Below, piece by piece: positions 45,470-54,647 of a DNA stretch of 64,000 nt. The notes below the pieces were generated by a model that saw only the letters and a list, made by a program, of their open reading frames with translations, had not been told where the DNA came from and made no database searches. Source of the stretch: Candidatus Heimdallarchaeota archaeon LC_2 (lineage in GTDB: Archaea > Asgardarchaeota > Heimdallarchaeia > Heimdallarchaeales > Kariarchaeaceae). The position numbers and the translations under genes are program-made. How positions within the stretch are numbered: the first letter of the stretch is position 1; the number at the start of each line of letters is the position of its first letter. The DNA is taken from assembly GCA_001940725.1 (NCBI GenBank), contig MDVR01000024.1, forward strand, positions 30,810 to 94,809, given 5' to 3'.

Positions 45470-47301
45470 TGTATATGATGCGAAGCTCATCTGAAAATAA
45501 AGATAGGGAAAAATTAGTCTCTGACAGGGATCTTTTCCGATTTGCATTGAGTTATATTAAACCTCATAAGAAAGGGATTACCATTTCTATCATTTTAGTA
45601 ATTCTAGCCTCCTTTATAGGATTACTACCTGAATTGATGATTAAAAAAATTATTGATAATGATATCCCGAAAAACGACAAAGAAGGGCTGTTAAATTCAG
45701 TTACTATTATGATTATAATATATTTGGTTTCCTGGGTAATTGGATTCATATATGCATATTTGATAGTAAAAATTGGTCAGACAACGATTTTTAATGTTAG
45801 AAATGACATGTATACTAAATTACTCAATCAATCGCAAACATATTATGACCATAATCAATCTGGTAGGATTAATTCAAAATTAACAAATGACGTTGATACC
45901 TTATCCAATTTTCTTTCCTCCTCATTAGTTGGTCTTGTAGCCTCTATTTTTCAACTTTCAGGAATATTAATAATAATGTTCTATTTTGATATAACCCTAT
46001 CACTCATCAGTTTTGCAGTGGTACCATTGCTATTTTTGTTGGCTTATGTCATACGAGTACCAATTAGAAATATATCGATGAAGCGCAGGAAAACGATTTC
46101 TGATGTAACATCGAATCTAGCAGAAAATATATCAGGTGCTCAGGTATCTAAATCATTTACAAGAGAAAAAGTGAATCTTCAAGAATTTACTGCAGCCAAT
46201 AAAGAAAACTATGATGTGTCTATTCGAGCCACTTCATTATTTGCAATCATTACTCCGGCTATTGGACTTATTTCCGCTTTAGGTACAATGTTAATATTGG
46301 GTTATGCAGGTTATCAAAATGCTGTCATCGGTTCAAACAAATATTCACCTGGGACAATAGCTGTTTTCATGGCATATTTAACTAGATTTTTTCAACCAAT
46401 AATCACACTTTCCATGTTTTATAGTGTGTACCAATCTGCTTTGGCTTCATTAGAACGAATTTATCTCTTCTTGCATGAAGACGTTACGGTAGAGGAAATC
46501 GAAAATCCAGCGAAAATGAAGATTACAAATGGATCCATTCGATTTGAAAATGTTGATTTTGCATATAAGAAAGATATGCCAATTTTTCAGAATCTCAACG
46601 TCACAATTGAAGGTGGAAAGACCTTAGCATTAGTTGGTACAACGGGTGCTGGAAAATCTTCTTTTGTAAAGTTAATTTCCCGTGTATATGACATTCAAAA
46701 TGGATCAATAGAGATCGATGGTCAAGATGTTTCATCACTTTCTTTACATTCATTAAGAAAATCGATTGGTTTAGTTCCTCAAGAACCTAGATTATTCAAC
46801 ACAACGATATTAGAGAACCTGAGGTATGGAAATCCTGAAATATCAAATATTGATTTGAAGCAAAAGATGAGTGAGATCGGATTTGATGAAATAATAAAAT
46901 CATTACCCGAAGGGTATGAAACAATAGTCAATGAAGGTGGAAAAAGATTATCTCGAGGTCAAAGGCAGTTAATTGCATTTGGGAGGGCTTTAATAAAGGA
47001 CCCCGATATTTTAATTCTTGATGAAGCTACAAGTAATCTAGATCCGATTGGAGAACTGAGGATACAAAAGGCATTGAAAAAAATACTGCCTAATAGAACT
47101 GCGATTATTGTAGCACACAGATTATCAACAATTCGAAACGCAGATAGGATTTTAGTTCTAGAAAATGGAGAAATTGTTCAAGATGGTACTCATCAATTTT
47201 TAGTTTTTGAAGATGGAAATTATCAGAAAATGTATTTGAAACAGGTGTCTGAACCAATGGAAGATAAAGAATTGGCTGCTAAGATATTACAGAAAAAATA
47301 G
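45469..47301 (+). CDS. ABC exporter subunit with canonical Walker B
   Basis: 610 residues. Six membrane helices followed by an ABC cassette: GTTGAGKSS (Walker A), LSRGQRQL (signature), ILILDEATSNLD (Walker B with catalytic Glu) and VAHRLST (switch His). The signature is SRGQ rather than SGGQ, which in heterodimeric exporters lies opposite the degenerate Walker A/B site. Together with the preceding gene this gives one active and one degenerate ATP site. Start ATG overlaps the previous stop codon (TAATG). Confidence 0.93.
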   Translation: MYMMRSSSENKDREKLVSDRDLFRFALSYIKPHKKGITISIILVILASFIGLLPELMIKKIIDNDIPKNDKEGLLNSVTIMIIIYLVSWVIGFIYAYLIVKIGQTTIFNVRNDMYTKLLNQSQTYYDHNQSGRINSKLTNDVDTLSNFLSSSLVGLVASIFQLSGILIIMFYFDITLSLISFAVVPLLFLLAYVIRVPIRNISMKRRKTISDVTSNLAENISGAQVSKSFTREKVNLQEFTAANKENYDVSIRATSLFAIITPAIGLISALGTMLILGYAGYQNAVIGSNKYSPGTIAVFMAYLTRFFQPIITLSMFYSVYQSALASLERIYLFLHEDVTVEEIENPAKMKITNGSIRFENVDFAYKKDMPIFQNLNVTIEGGKTLALVGTTGAGKSSFVKLISRVYDIQNGSIEIDGQDVSSLSLHSLRKSIGLVPQEPRLFNTTILENLRYGNPEISNIDLKQKMSEIGFDEIIKSLPEGYETIVNEGGKRLSRGQRQLIAFGRALIKDPDILILDEATSNLDPIGELRIQKALKKILPNRTAIIVAHRLSTIRNADRILVLENGEIVQDGTHQFLVFEDGNYQKMYLKQVSEPMEDKELAAKILQKK

Positions 47302-47334
47302 TAAAATTCTTTTAGATCAATCATTTTTTGCTAT

Positions 47335-47898
47335 TTAAGAAGGTTTATGAAGAAATTGATCATTCCCAATTAACTCTCTAATTTGATTTATTGTATTCAA
47401 ATATTGTGAAATAGCTTTCGGATCGCTAATTTCTGGGATAAAAAATCCAAGTTGATGTAATAAACCTAACCAATCTAAAAGAACATCATTTTGAATAATT
47501 TTTTCATTTTCTAGTATATAAATCAAAAATCCGCGATATGAAATAAATTTGTTGGTAGGCTTTATTCCTATGAGATGCCCTTTGTGCATTCCTTCAAATT
47601 GGACATCTACCCATACTTCATTACCTTTAGATACCAAATTGGAAAGCTTTACTTTAAAATCATCTAATCCATCAAAAAGAAGCTTCATTCTTTCAATTAA
47701 TGCATCAGCTCCACCCAATTCCAAATCAATCTTCTCATTTTCCTCTGAAAAAGATAGAGCACGTTGCATAGATGTAATTCCTTTCCTTGTCGCATGATAA
47801 TTTTTGTGGATGTAAAATCTTAATCGTTCATAATCTTTATCGTTAACAGCTGAAAAAAAATTACGAATAACAGCTTCATTTTTTTTCTCTTCTGTCAC
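47335..47898 (-). CDS. SnoaL-like (NTF2-fold) protein
   Basis: 187 residues. An N-terminal helix (VIRNFFSAVNDKDYERLRFYIHKNY), a central IERMKLLFDGLDDFKVKLSNLVSKGNEVWVDVQFEGMHKG and GFLIYILENEKIIQNDVLLDWLGLLHQLGF are the order of SnoaL-like polyketide cyclase / ester cyclase proteins. These act on small cyclic substrates or are simply ligand-binding. Cytoplasmic. It is convergent with the ABC exporter genes; no operon partner. Confidence 0.75.
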   Translation of the reverse strand: MTEEKKNEAVIRNFFSAVNDKDYERLRFYIHKNYHATRKGITSMQRALSFSEENEKIDLELGGADALIERMKLLFDGLDDFKVKLSNLVSKGNEVWVDVQFEGMHKGHLIGIKPTNKFISYRGFLIYILENEKIIQNDVLLDWLGLLHQLGFFIPEISDPKAISQYLNTINQIRELIGNDQFLHKPS

Positions 47899-48057
47899 AA
47901 AGAAAAAATGATTACTTCATTATTAAACCATTACAGTTTTGATGCGGTTGCATGATTAATATTTTTGGATCAATTTTCAAGAATTAAATTGAGCTAATTA
48001 ACATCTTACAATCACAAACCCTAATGTTATAAAAATTCAAAATATTGATGATTTAGA

Positions 48058-48879
48058 TTGAATATCCGTCTAGTTAGATCAGAAGATATTGATATTGTAT
48101 CAAAAATAATTGTAGAAGGACTCGATGATAGAGATAGTGAAATCAAAGAAAAAGTAATGGAAGAAATAAAGTTATTTAACAAAGTGCATTTCAATTATTA
48201 TTATTTGGCTGAATTGGAAAATGAAGTTGTGGGAGTGTTACAGGTTCTTGATTATGAAAAGATTTTCCATGTCAGTGTCTTATCAATTTTGAAAACTCAC
48301 CAAGGTAAAGATATTGGTTCACATTTACTTAAATCAATTTTACTTAATTTGAAAAATATACAATTAATTCAGGTTTATTCTAATGATGCCGCAAAAGAAT
48401 TTTATCTAAAACAAGGTTTTAGATATGTAGAATCGGCTTGTCTTTACGAAATTAACACAATAAATATTCATCTTGATCAACAAAATCATGACATAGAAGT
48501 AACAACAAAATTAATGAAATGGATGTTAGACCTTGATAAGTTAACAACAGGATATTCAAAAAGACCATTATTCGAATTACTTATTGAGCTGGGAGCTAAA
48601 ATAATCACATATGGAAAATCTGGTTATGTTTTATTATACAATAACACGATAGGACCCGTACTAGCAAAGAATTTTGAAATAGCGATTAATTTAATTATAA
48701 AAGCTATTGAACTCGGTGGAAAGTACATAACGATTTTAGAACCTCAACTCTCACATTACAAAAACTCTACAAAAATAACAATGAGGAATTTGGATATAGG
48801 CCATAAAATGAGGTTTGGGGATAGTTTAGATAAAAATTTGGACTTAGAATTTGCAATTCATAGTTTCGGATTTAGTTGA
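48058..48879 (+). CDS. GNAT acetyltransferase with unknown C-terminal domain
   Basis: 273 residues from a TTG start (MNIRLVRSEDIDIV). Residues 1-140 are GNAT: YYYLAELENEVVGVLQVLDYEKIFHVSVLSILKTHQGKDIGSHLLKSIL, with QGKDIG as the acetyl-CoA loop, and FYLKQGFRYVES at the end. The remaining about 130 residues (LIELGAKIITYGKSGYVLLYNNTIGPVLAKNFEIAINLI) look like a second GNAT-like half that has lost its cofactor loop. Acceptor unknown. Confidence 0.75.
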   Translation: MNIRLVRSEDIDIVSKIIVEGLDDRDSEIKEKVMEEIKLFNKVHFNYYYLAELENEVVGVLQVLDYEKIFHVSVLSILKTHQGKDIGSHLLKSILLNLKNIQLIQVYSNDAAKEFYLKQGFRYVESACLYEINTINIHLDQQNHDIEVTTKLMKWMLDLDKLTTGYSKRPLFELLIELGAKIITYGKSGYVLLYNNTIGPVLAKNFEIAINLIIKAIELGGKYITILEPQLSHYKNSTKITMRNLDIGHKMRFGDSLDKNLDLEFAIHSFGFS

Positions 48880-48919
48880 TATTGTTATATTGAAATAAAC
48901 AATTTATGGAAATGAATTT

Positions 48920-50803
48920 TCAGGTTACCCTTCTTTTTCTCAATGCGATGATCATTACCGGAATAGAAATGATGATGGCAAAAAATGAAAGTGGACTGTC
49001 AGAATCCTGAGTTTGTGTATTTGCTTCTGCAAAGGAATCTCGCCCTCCTATTTGATCCCAACTATTCGTAAAAGTGACAGGAGATTCGTTAAATACACTA
49101 TCATCAGTTGGTTCTTCCAATACAATGGTGAGTGCTGTATAATTTGGAACCACAATACCATATGAAACTGCAATATCAACAATTTCGTCTTTGAGGTTTT
49201 GATCTGTAGGATTAATTAATAATAAATCTAATAATTTATTTATTGTATTATGAGCCCATATCAATTCTACATGTGGATTGTCACCTGCGCTTGCAGCATC
49301 TGCAGAATTTGGATATACCATATTCCCTGTGGAATATTGAATTGTAGTGGTAATCTGAAGTGTATCAGTAAATAAACCGGTTGACATAATTTCTGTCCCA
49401 TTAAATAAAGCACCTTTGATTGAATTGGGCAGTGGATAAACACTTAGTGCATTTGCATAACCAATCATTACACCCACAGCTATTGGAACAGCAAAATGTT
49501 CATAGAATAATTCTAATTTGGCAACAGCTTCATCTCCTGGTAATATTTTTTCGAATATACCATTAGTTTCAAAAGCAATCGAGCCCATTAAACCTTCATC
49601 AGTAGCGTCTCCAAATGCAATTGAGAAAATAGGCACGTTATTTGTGTTTGCTACATTCATATTAGTCAAAATAGACTGTGTATTTGTTACTCCCTCAGTT
49701 GGGTCCCCATCAGATAGAAATGCAATTGCTTTTGCTGTATCTGTTGAGGAAAATAAGGATAGACCCCCTACCAGAGCAGAATTAATATTTGTACCCCCTC
49801 CTGCATTCAGATTGTTTACCCAAAAAATTGCGTCATCCTTATTTGTGGAAGTTGCTAAATCAGATTCTCCCCACATCGATATTGAAGATGATGCAAATTT
49901 AACAACATTGAAAAGATCAGTACTACCTAAGGTATTGATCATTGCAACAAATGCTTCTTTAGCCTGAGTCAATTTTGTTCCACTCATTGATCCAGAGACA
50001 TCAATAATGAAAACATATTCTCTAATTTCCCTATCAGCTATATCTTGTATTTCAGGAGCGAATAGATAAGCAAAGAAATTATCAGTCCCATTACTATGAG
50101 TAATCAATTTCCCACCAATATATAGAACATCCAAAGAATACCGAGAAATTAATTTCTGATTTAAGATAAAATCATTTTGGGAAAATTGTAACTGTACTCC
50201 TTCTGAAATTGAAGATCGGAATACTCCAATTAATCCATCAACATAAGAGCTTATTACTGTGGAGAGAGAAGAAATAATTCTTAAATTTAGATCAAAATCA
50301 ATTGCAGTTGTATAAATCGGTGTGTACAATTCAAATTTGTAAACTCCAAGTTGTCTTGTTATGTAACCCTCAAAGAAAGCATCCAAATATAATACAAATC
50401 CTGCTTTGACATTTATTTCAAATGTGTAAAAATCATTATAATAGGTTACTAATACTGCACTTTTATTGGCACTAATTGAATCATTGAATATTTGCTGTGC
50501 TTGCTGTATCGGAAATACTTTTCCCCAATAAGTATCATCACCCATATTAGCTGATACATTACTGAGATATAGACTTGTAGGAGCCTTCATTTGATACTCC
50601 AATAAAGTATCAGTTCCCGAAGCTTGATTATCAAAAACCAATGAATATGTAATATTGGCAAAATTGTCGATTATTTCGCCATCGATAGCCAAGGATGTTG
50701 GCTCGAGTCCAGTTTGTCCGTTGACGGTTTCAAGTTGGAATTGAAAAGTGGTAACAGACAAAAAGATTATAGATAACAAAAGTATATGATTAATTCTTCT
50801 CAT
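48920..50803 (-). CDS. Surface VIT-VWA protein with C-terminal anchor
   Basis: 627 residues. A signal peptide (MRRINHILLLSIIFLSVTTF) leads to a VIT domain (about 35-190; FPIQQAQQIFNDSISANKSA is the helical part) and a VWA domain with an intact MIDAS motif (VFIIDVSGSMSG) and later FLSDGDPTEG. The C-terminus has a hydrophobic segment (FFAIIISIPVMIIAL) and a short RKRRVT tail, the plan of an archaeal sorting or anchoring signal, preceded by an acidic/Thr-rich spacer. It resembles inter-alpha-trypsin-inhibitor heavy chains. Likely a metal-dependent adhesion protein on the cell surface. Confidence 0.88.
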   Translation of the reverse strand: MRRINHILLLSIIFLSVTTFQFQLETVNGQTGLEPTSLAIDGEIIDNFANITYSLVFDNQASGTDTLLEYQMKAPTSLYLSNVSANMGDDTYWGKVFPIQQAQQIFNDSISANKSAVLVTYYNDFYTFEINVKAGFVLYLDAFFEGYITRQLGVYKFELYTPIYTTAIDFDLNLRIISSLSTVISSYVDGLIGVFRSSISEGVQLQFSQNDFILNQKLISRYSLDVLYIGGKLITHSNGTDNFFAYLFAPEIQDIADREIREYVFIIDVSGSMSGTKLTQAKEAFVAMINTLGSTDLFNVVKFASSSISMWGESDLATSTNKDDAIFWVNNLNAGGGTNINSALVGGLSLFSSTDTAKAIAFLSDGDPTEGVTNTQSILTNMNVANTNNVPIFSIAFGDATDEGLMGSIAFETNGIFEKILPGDEAVAKLELFYEHFAVPIAVGVMIGYANALSVYPLPNSIKGALFNGTEIMSTGLFTDTLQITTTIQYSTGNMVYPNSADAASAGDNPHVELIWAHNTINKLLDLLLINPTDQNLKDEIVDIAVSYGIVVPNYTALTIVLEEPTDDSVFNESPVTFTNSWDQIGGRDSFAEANTQTQDSDSPLSFFAIIISIPVMIIALRKRRVT

Positions 50804-51112
50804 ATATAACTGATATAATATTGTGTCAAGAACATAATTAAAGTATTTGTTTCACATGGCACACATATCACATTGTTGAAACTGAATAAATAAGGGGTAG
50901 ATGAATTGTGAGTGAGATATTCCTAAGTTGATATCAAATCTTTCAACGGTTTATTTTTACACTATTATATGATTATATAATAAATTGAACAACAATTCAA
51001 TAAATATTATTGCAGATAGCCCGGCCTATACGCAAAGCTTGATTGATAGATCACGCATAGAAGTGAATTTAGGAACTTTATTTTAATGTAGATTTCAAAG
51101 TCTTCATAACCA
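50804..51112. other. Non-coding gap, about 310 bases
   Basis: No open frame. A GC-richer island at 51018-51050 (AGCCCGGCCTATACGC) resembles a tRNA D-arm, but no matching anticodon or T-arm follows. The promoters of the VIT-VWA gene and of the YCII gene should lie here, diverging. Confidence 0.4.
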
Positions 51113-51430
51113 ATGAAAATACTTGCAAATAATATGAGTGAATTGTTCATAGTAAGATTAACACCAAATCAAGAAAAAATGAGATCAAATGTTGAAGAAA
51201 AACAAATGCTTGGCAAAGGCCACTCTGAATATGTTGAGAAATTAGTAGATGATAAAGTAATTCTTTTTGGAGGACCAATAGAAGGGAAACCTGGTGGTTT
51301 GTTGGTTGTTACAGCAAAGTCTATTCGAGAAGTTGAAAATTTGTTTAATGAAGATCCTATGATTAAAAATGAATATCTGTTTACTGAAGTTAATAAATGG
51401 ACCATAAAACATGGAAAGTTAGAATATTAG
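51113..51430 (+). CDS. YCII-domain protein
   Basis: 105 residues; a second ATG at 51134 (MSELFIVRL) is an equally good start. ELFIVRLTPNQ, GHSEYVEKLVDDKVILFGGPIEGKPGGLLVVTAKSIREVENLFNEDPMIKNEYLFTEVNKW has the family's conserved His, the GG after the strand and the DP-x3-N segment of YCII proteins (ferredoxin-like fold). YCII proteins are small enzymes or ligand binders with an Asp-His pair; function here unknown. Single gene. Confidence 0.8.
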   Translation: MKILANNMSELFIVRLTPNQEKMRSNVEEKQMLGKGHSEYVEKLVDDKVILFGGPIEGKPGGLLVVTAKSIREVENLFNEDPMIKNEYLFTEVNKWTIKHGKLEY

Positions 51431-51486
51431 TTTCGAGTCGATAAAAATTATTAACCAGCGATTGAATTAATTTATTTTGGTTTTCA

Positions 51487-51822
51487 TCATGGATCGATCT
51501 GTCGAGGCAATGATGGGTCATCCGGTAATATTTTTATTTTTCCTTCCCTGCCAAGAGAAACTTGTTTCTGTCCATTAAACAGTTTGCACCATCCATTTGT
51601 AATCCCAATAACTTGTCCAACCTTAAAATTTTCACCAGTATTAACCCCCCATAATGAAAGGACAGAAGTGCCAGTCTCATCCGCGATGAGTAAATTCCAA
51701 ACAAATTTCATCCCCCGAGCTCTAGAACCGACTCTATTAGGGCCTTGCCTAGATATTATACGCACACGTAAAATGTCAAAAGTATTGCTAGCTTCTAATT
51801 CCGATATTTTCACCAATTTCAC
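51487..51822 (-). CDS. OB-fold single-stranded DNA-binding protein (SOSS-B/RPA-like)
   Basis: 111 residues forming one OB fold: VKISELEASNTFDILRVRIISRQG, FVWNLLIADETGTSVLSLWGVNTGENFKVGQVIGITNGWCKLFNGQKQVSLGREGKI. The W-x-L-x-ADETG, LW and GW-C-x-L-F-NG-x-x-x-L-x-x-G order matches archaeal SSB and human SOSS-B/hSSB1 OB folds. It would bind single-stranded DNA in replication or repair. It lies beside the TFS-PCNA-GINS group but reads the other way. Confidence 0.85.
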   Translation of the reverse strand: MKLVKISELEASNTFDILRVRIISRQGPNRVGSRARGMKFVWNLLIADETGTSVLSLWGVNTGENFKVGQVIGITNGWCKLFNGQKQVSLGREGKIKILPDDPSLPRQIDP

Positions 51823-52049
51823 CCAAAAATAAATAAATTAAACTTATATTTTAATTATTCAAATCTAAATCTTCAATTTTGTGAATTTAATATAATTTAA
51901 TGTTAAAATATTCGATCTATGTTTGATAGAAAACTTTTGACTAAAGGAATTGAATCTTTTGAAAAATCCATTGATGTTTAGACCGTATAATTTAAACATT
52001 CCAGATATAACCTGCAATATAAGATGAAACCCAATTATTTTGTGGTTTC

Positions 52050-52156
52050 GGGCCTGTAGCTCAGCCTGGTTAGAGCACTTGGCTCATAAAGGCTTCTACA
52101 AATAGAATTTGCCTTGTGATACCGAGTAGTCGGGGGTTCAAATCCCCTCAGGCCCA
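52050..52156 (+). tRNA. tRNA with CAT anticodon (Met elongator or Ile2), 32-nt intron
   Basis: Acceptor GGGCCTG pairs with CAGGCCC (52149-52155), discriminator A at 52156, no CCA encoded. D-stem GCTC/GAGC, anticodon stem CTTGG (52078-52082)/CCGAG (52122-52126), T-arm GGGGG-TTCAAAT-CCCCT. Removing 52089-52120 gives the loop CTCATAA at the canonical 37/38 position. The body resembles archaeal tRNA-Ile; with CAT this may be the Ile2 isoacceptor modified to agmatidine, or elongator Met. It does not have initiator features (A1-T72). Confidence 0.82.
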
Positions 52157-52321
52157 TTTTTTTAATATTTTGCTTAATTCTTGAGATGAATTGTTATACT
52201 CAAAAAATATCAAAGAAATTCAACAAGCTACATATCCAAGAAAATACCAACAACGAAGAAATCCAACCGTCAGTGTATTCAATCAAATCATTTATCTAAG
52301 GTATGTTAGGAAGGAAATAAG

Positions 52322-52669
52322 ATGGAGTTCTGTGAGAACTGTGACGCTTTGCTCGTCCCCAAAAAAATAAATGGCCAGGTTGTTGCTAATTGTCCTGATT
52401 GTGATTTCGTAAAAAAAGATGGAAAATTAGAAACAATTTCTATTACTGATGATTCGCGATCTGGTGATCCTGAAGGGGGAAAAATGTTGGTTCTTGAAGA
52501 AAATAGTAATTTTATTGCAGGTAGACCTCGCAAAGAAATGTTCTGTGACAATTGTCAATCAAATCAAGAAATTGAATACTGGGAAATTCAAACCAGAAGC
52601 GCTGATGAAGCACCAACTCGATTTTTTAGATGCACAAATTGTGATAAAAACTGGCGAGAATACGATTAG
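52322..52669 (+). CDS. tfs: Transcription elongation factor TFS
   Basis: 115 residues with two zinc ribbons: CENCDALLVPKKINGQVVANCPDC at the N-terminus and FCDNCQ..IEYWEIQTRSADEAPTRFFRCTNC at the C-terminus. RSADE-x-PTRFFRC is the TFIIS/TFS signature; the Asp-Glu pair stimulates transcript cleavage by backtracked RNA polymerase. Length is standard for archaeal TFS. It precedes PCNA and GINS on the same strand with a gap of 150 bp. Confidence 0.95.
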   Translation: MEFCENCDALLVPKKINGQVVANCPDCDFVKKDGKLETISITDDSRSGDPEGGKMLVLEENSNFIAGRPRKEMFCDNCQSNQEIEYWEIQTRSADEAPTRFFRCTNCDKNWREYD

Positions 52670-52819
52670 TTATTTCAATTTCAGAAATTAATGCAATAAA
52701 TCAAAGCAATGAACAATTAATGTAAATGATTATTTAAATTGAAATGATGAATAACAAAATAATTAGATAATGGCGATAAAAATCTCAATAGAGCTCGTCA
52801 TATTGAGGGTTAACGAATA

Positions 52820-53629
52820 ATGAAATTAGTGTTACAAGAAGCCAAATTAATGAGATTATTAGTCGATGCTATGTCTGCGGTAGCGTTGGAGGTAGTTATT
52901 GAGATAGGTGAAAATGGGTTTAGAGCGCAAGCAAGAGATCAGGGATCTACCTGGGCAGTTGATGTATTCATTCATAAAGATGAATTCTCAAAATGGGATT
53001 CCAATGAAACAATGACATTTATGATAGACTTGAAGGATTTTTCTGATTTCGTTAAAACAGCTAGGGCTAATGATGAATTAGCAATAGAATATAATGAAAA
53101 AGATACATTAGATTTAACTCTTGATTCTACAGAAATTACAAAAAATCTTTCATTAAGACTCAGGGATGTTGGTGATTTCAAATTTATGAAAATTACTGAA
53201 CGACCATTTTTTGCAACAATTGAGCTAAATAGTGTGTTATTTGGCGAAGCCATAAAAGCAGCAGAATTAGGTGATGAGCATGTTTCGATGACCTTATCTA
53301 AAGCTAAATTGTATTTTGAGGCACAGGCAACTTCTAGAAAAGCTGAAGCAACAATTAACTTTGAAGGAAATGATAGTGTTTCTGTTATCGAATTTCAAGA
53401 TGGAGAATTTACAGGAAGAGATGGTGAGACCCATCCTATTCCTGATCACCATACATCAACTTATGGTCTTAAATATCTCAAACATATCTCTAAATTAGGA
53501 AAATCTGATAGTTCATTCAAAATATCTATGTCACATCAAAATCCATTGAGGGTAATAATTTATCCAAAAGGAGAAGAAACTTCCTATGTAGCTTTTGCTG
53601 TTGCTCCAAGAGTAAGGGATAATGAATAA
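52820..53629 (+). CDS. pcn: PCNA sliding clamp
   Basis: 269 residues, slightly longer than most archaeal PCNA. Two repeats of the clamp fold: MRLLVDAMSAVALEVVIEIGENGFRAQARD at the start, FMIDLKDFSDFVKTARANDELAIEYN, FGEAIKAAELGDEHVSMTLSKAKLYFEAQ in the second half, and YGLKYLKHISKLGKSDSSFKISMS and a long C-terminal end. It is the trimeric processivity clamp for DNA polymerase and a hub for PIP-box proteins such as FEN1, ligase and Pol IV. The GINS gene follows 13 bp later. Confidence 0.96.
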   Translation: MKLVLQEAKLMRLLVDAMSAVALEVVIEIGENGFRAQARDQGSTWAVDVFIHKDEFSKWDSNETMTFMIDLKDFSDFVKTARANDELAIEYNEKDTLDLTLDSTEITKNLSLRLRDVGDFKFMKITERPFFATIELNSVLFGEAIKAAELGDEHVSMTLSKAKLYFEAQATSRKAEATINFEGNDSVSVIEFQDGEFTGRDGETHPIPDHHTSTYGLKYLKHISKLGKSDSSFKISMSHQNPLRVIIYPKGEETSYVAFAVAPRVRDNE

Positions 53630-53642
53630 ATTTATCTCTTAG

Positions 53643-54218
53643 GTGATAATTCTGACCATTTACGATATAGTTCTTAATGCATGGAAGCGCGAAAGACTAA
53701 GCTCCAGCCTATTAGAACTAGATACTGATTTCTATGCCAAATGTAGAGAGTATATGGTACACTTAGAAACCCAAGCAAAAAATGATAAAGATGAATTAGT
53801 GTCGAAATTATTTCGCAAAAGATGGACTCGAGTAAATTATTTAATAAATGATTTCTTGACTTTGAGAATGCAAAAGCAGATTACTGGAATTCTTTCAGGT
53901 ACGGATTTCACTAAAAAATTACCAATTGAGGAAATGGATCTCAGTAAAATTCTGCATAATCAACTAGCATCATTTCGAGATAAGGTACTAGGAATAGAAT
54001 CTAATAATGAAATAAAAGATATAGATGAAACTATTGAAGAAGGATATTCGTTTGCAGTCTTTACACAAAATGAAAATAATGAATCAGTTGGTTTAGATTT
54101 AAACACATATGGACCGTTTGAGAAAGGAGATTTTGCAATACTACCAAAAGTAAATGTTAGAAATTATTTAATTAGATCCAAGATCGAAGAAATTGATATT
54201 GATCACAATAATGGGTAA
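53643..54218 (+). CDS. GINS subunit (Gins51-like)
   Basis: 191 residues from a GTG start. The N-terminal helical A-domain (IYDIVLNAWKRERLSSSLLELDTDFYAKCREYM, then FRKRWTRVNYLINDFLTLRMQKQ) is diagnostic of GINS. The C-terminal strand-rich B-domain (NESVGLDLNTYGPFEKGDFAILPKVNVRNYLIRSKIEEI) comes last, the Gins51/Sld5 order. GINS joins MCM and GAN/Cdc45 in the replicative helicase. Coupled to PCNA (13 bp), a conserved archaeal gene pair. Confidence 0.9.
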   Translation: MIILTIYDIVLNAWKRERLSSSLLELDTDFYAKCREYMVHLETQAKNDKDELVSKLFRKRWTRVNYLINDFLTLRMQKQITGILSGTDFTKKLPIEEMDLSKILHNQLASFRDKVLGIESNNEIKDIDETIEEGYSFAVFTQNENNESVGLDLNTYGPFEKGDFAILPKVNVRNYLIRSKIEEIDIDHNNG

Positions 54219-54223
54219 AAATA

Positions 54224-54415
54224 TTAATTCAAAACTTCGATAATTTCTCCATTGATTACTGCTTTTCCAGAAGCTGGCTGAGCTAATACTTCTGAACAAT
54301 CATCTGCAGAGCATACCACTATTGTTTTAGCATGATTGAAAACAATAGTTTCTGTTGAGCATTCGTTACACTTTACCTTAACGAAATTACTATTTGGTTG
54401 AGATATTAAATCCAT
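54224..54415 (-). CDS. rps27e: Ribosomal protein eS27 with altered zinc knuckle
   Basis: 63 residues. FVKVKCNECSTETIVFNHAKTIVVC and LAQPASGKAVINGEIIEVL are the standard eS27 core. The first zinc pair is the normal C-x2-C, but the second is CSADDC, C-x4-C, where family members have C-x2-C. The two-residue gain could be a lineage feature or a base-level error. The protein binds the small ribosomal subunit. It is convergent with GINS (5 bp apart). Confidence 0.92.
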   Translation of the reverse strand: MDLISQPNSNFVKVKCNECSTETIVFNHAKTIVVCSADDCSEVLAQPASGKAVINGEIIEVLN

Positions 54416-54647
54416 ATATCAAGTAGTTAACAAATGACAATTAAAGGTATAGATAAAAACCTCTACCAAAAATCAGCGAGATAATATATTATATTGAAAT
54501 TAAATGATTCAACTTTTTCTTGAACTAACAAGCTATTTTCTAATTAATATAGCGGTTTTCAATATTCTCTACATATAAGACGTAATTATTATTGTAAAAA
54601 AAAAGGTATATTAATCACTTCTAATTTGGTTTAAATACAGGAATTAA

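Noticed and set aside
51016..51060. AGCCCGGCCTATACGC stretch like a tRNA D-arm
   Set aside because: No acceptor, anticodon or T-arm could be paired around it, so it is not called as a tRNA.
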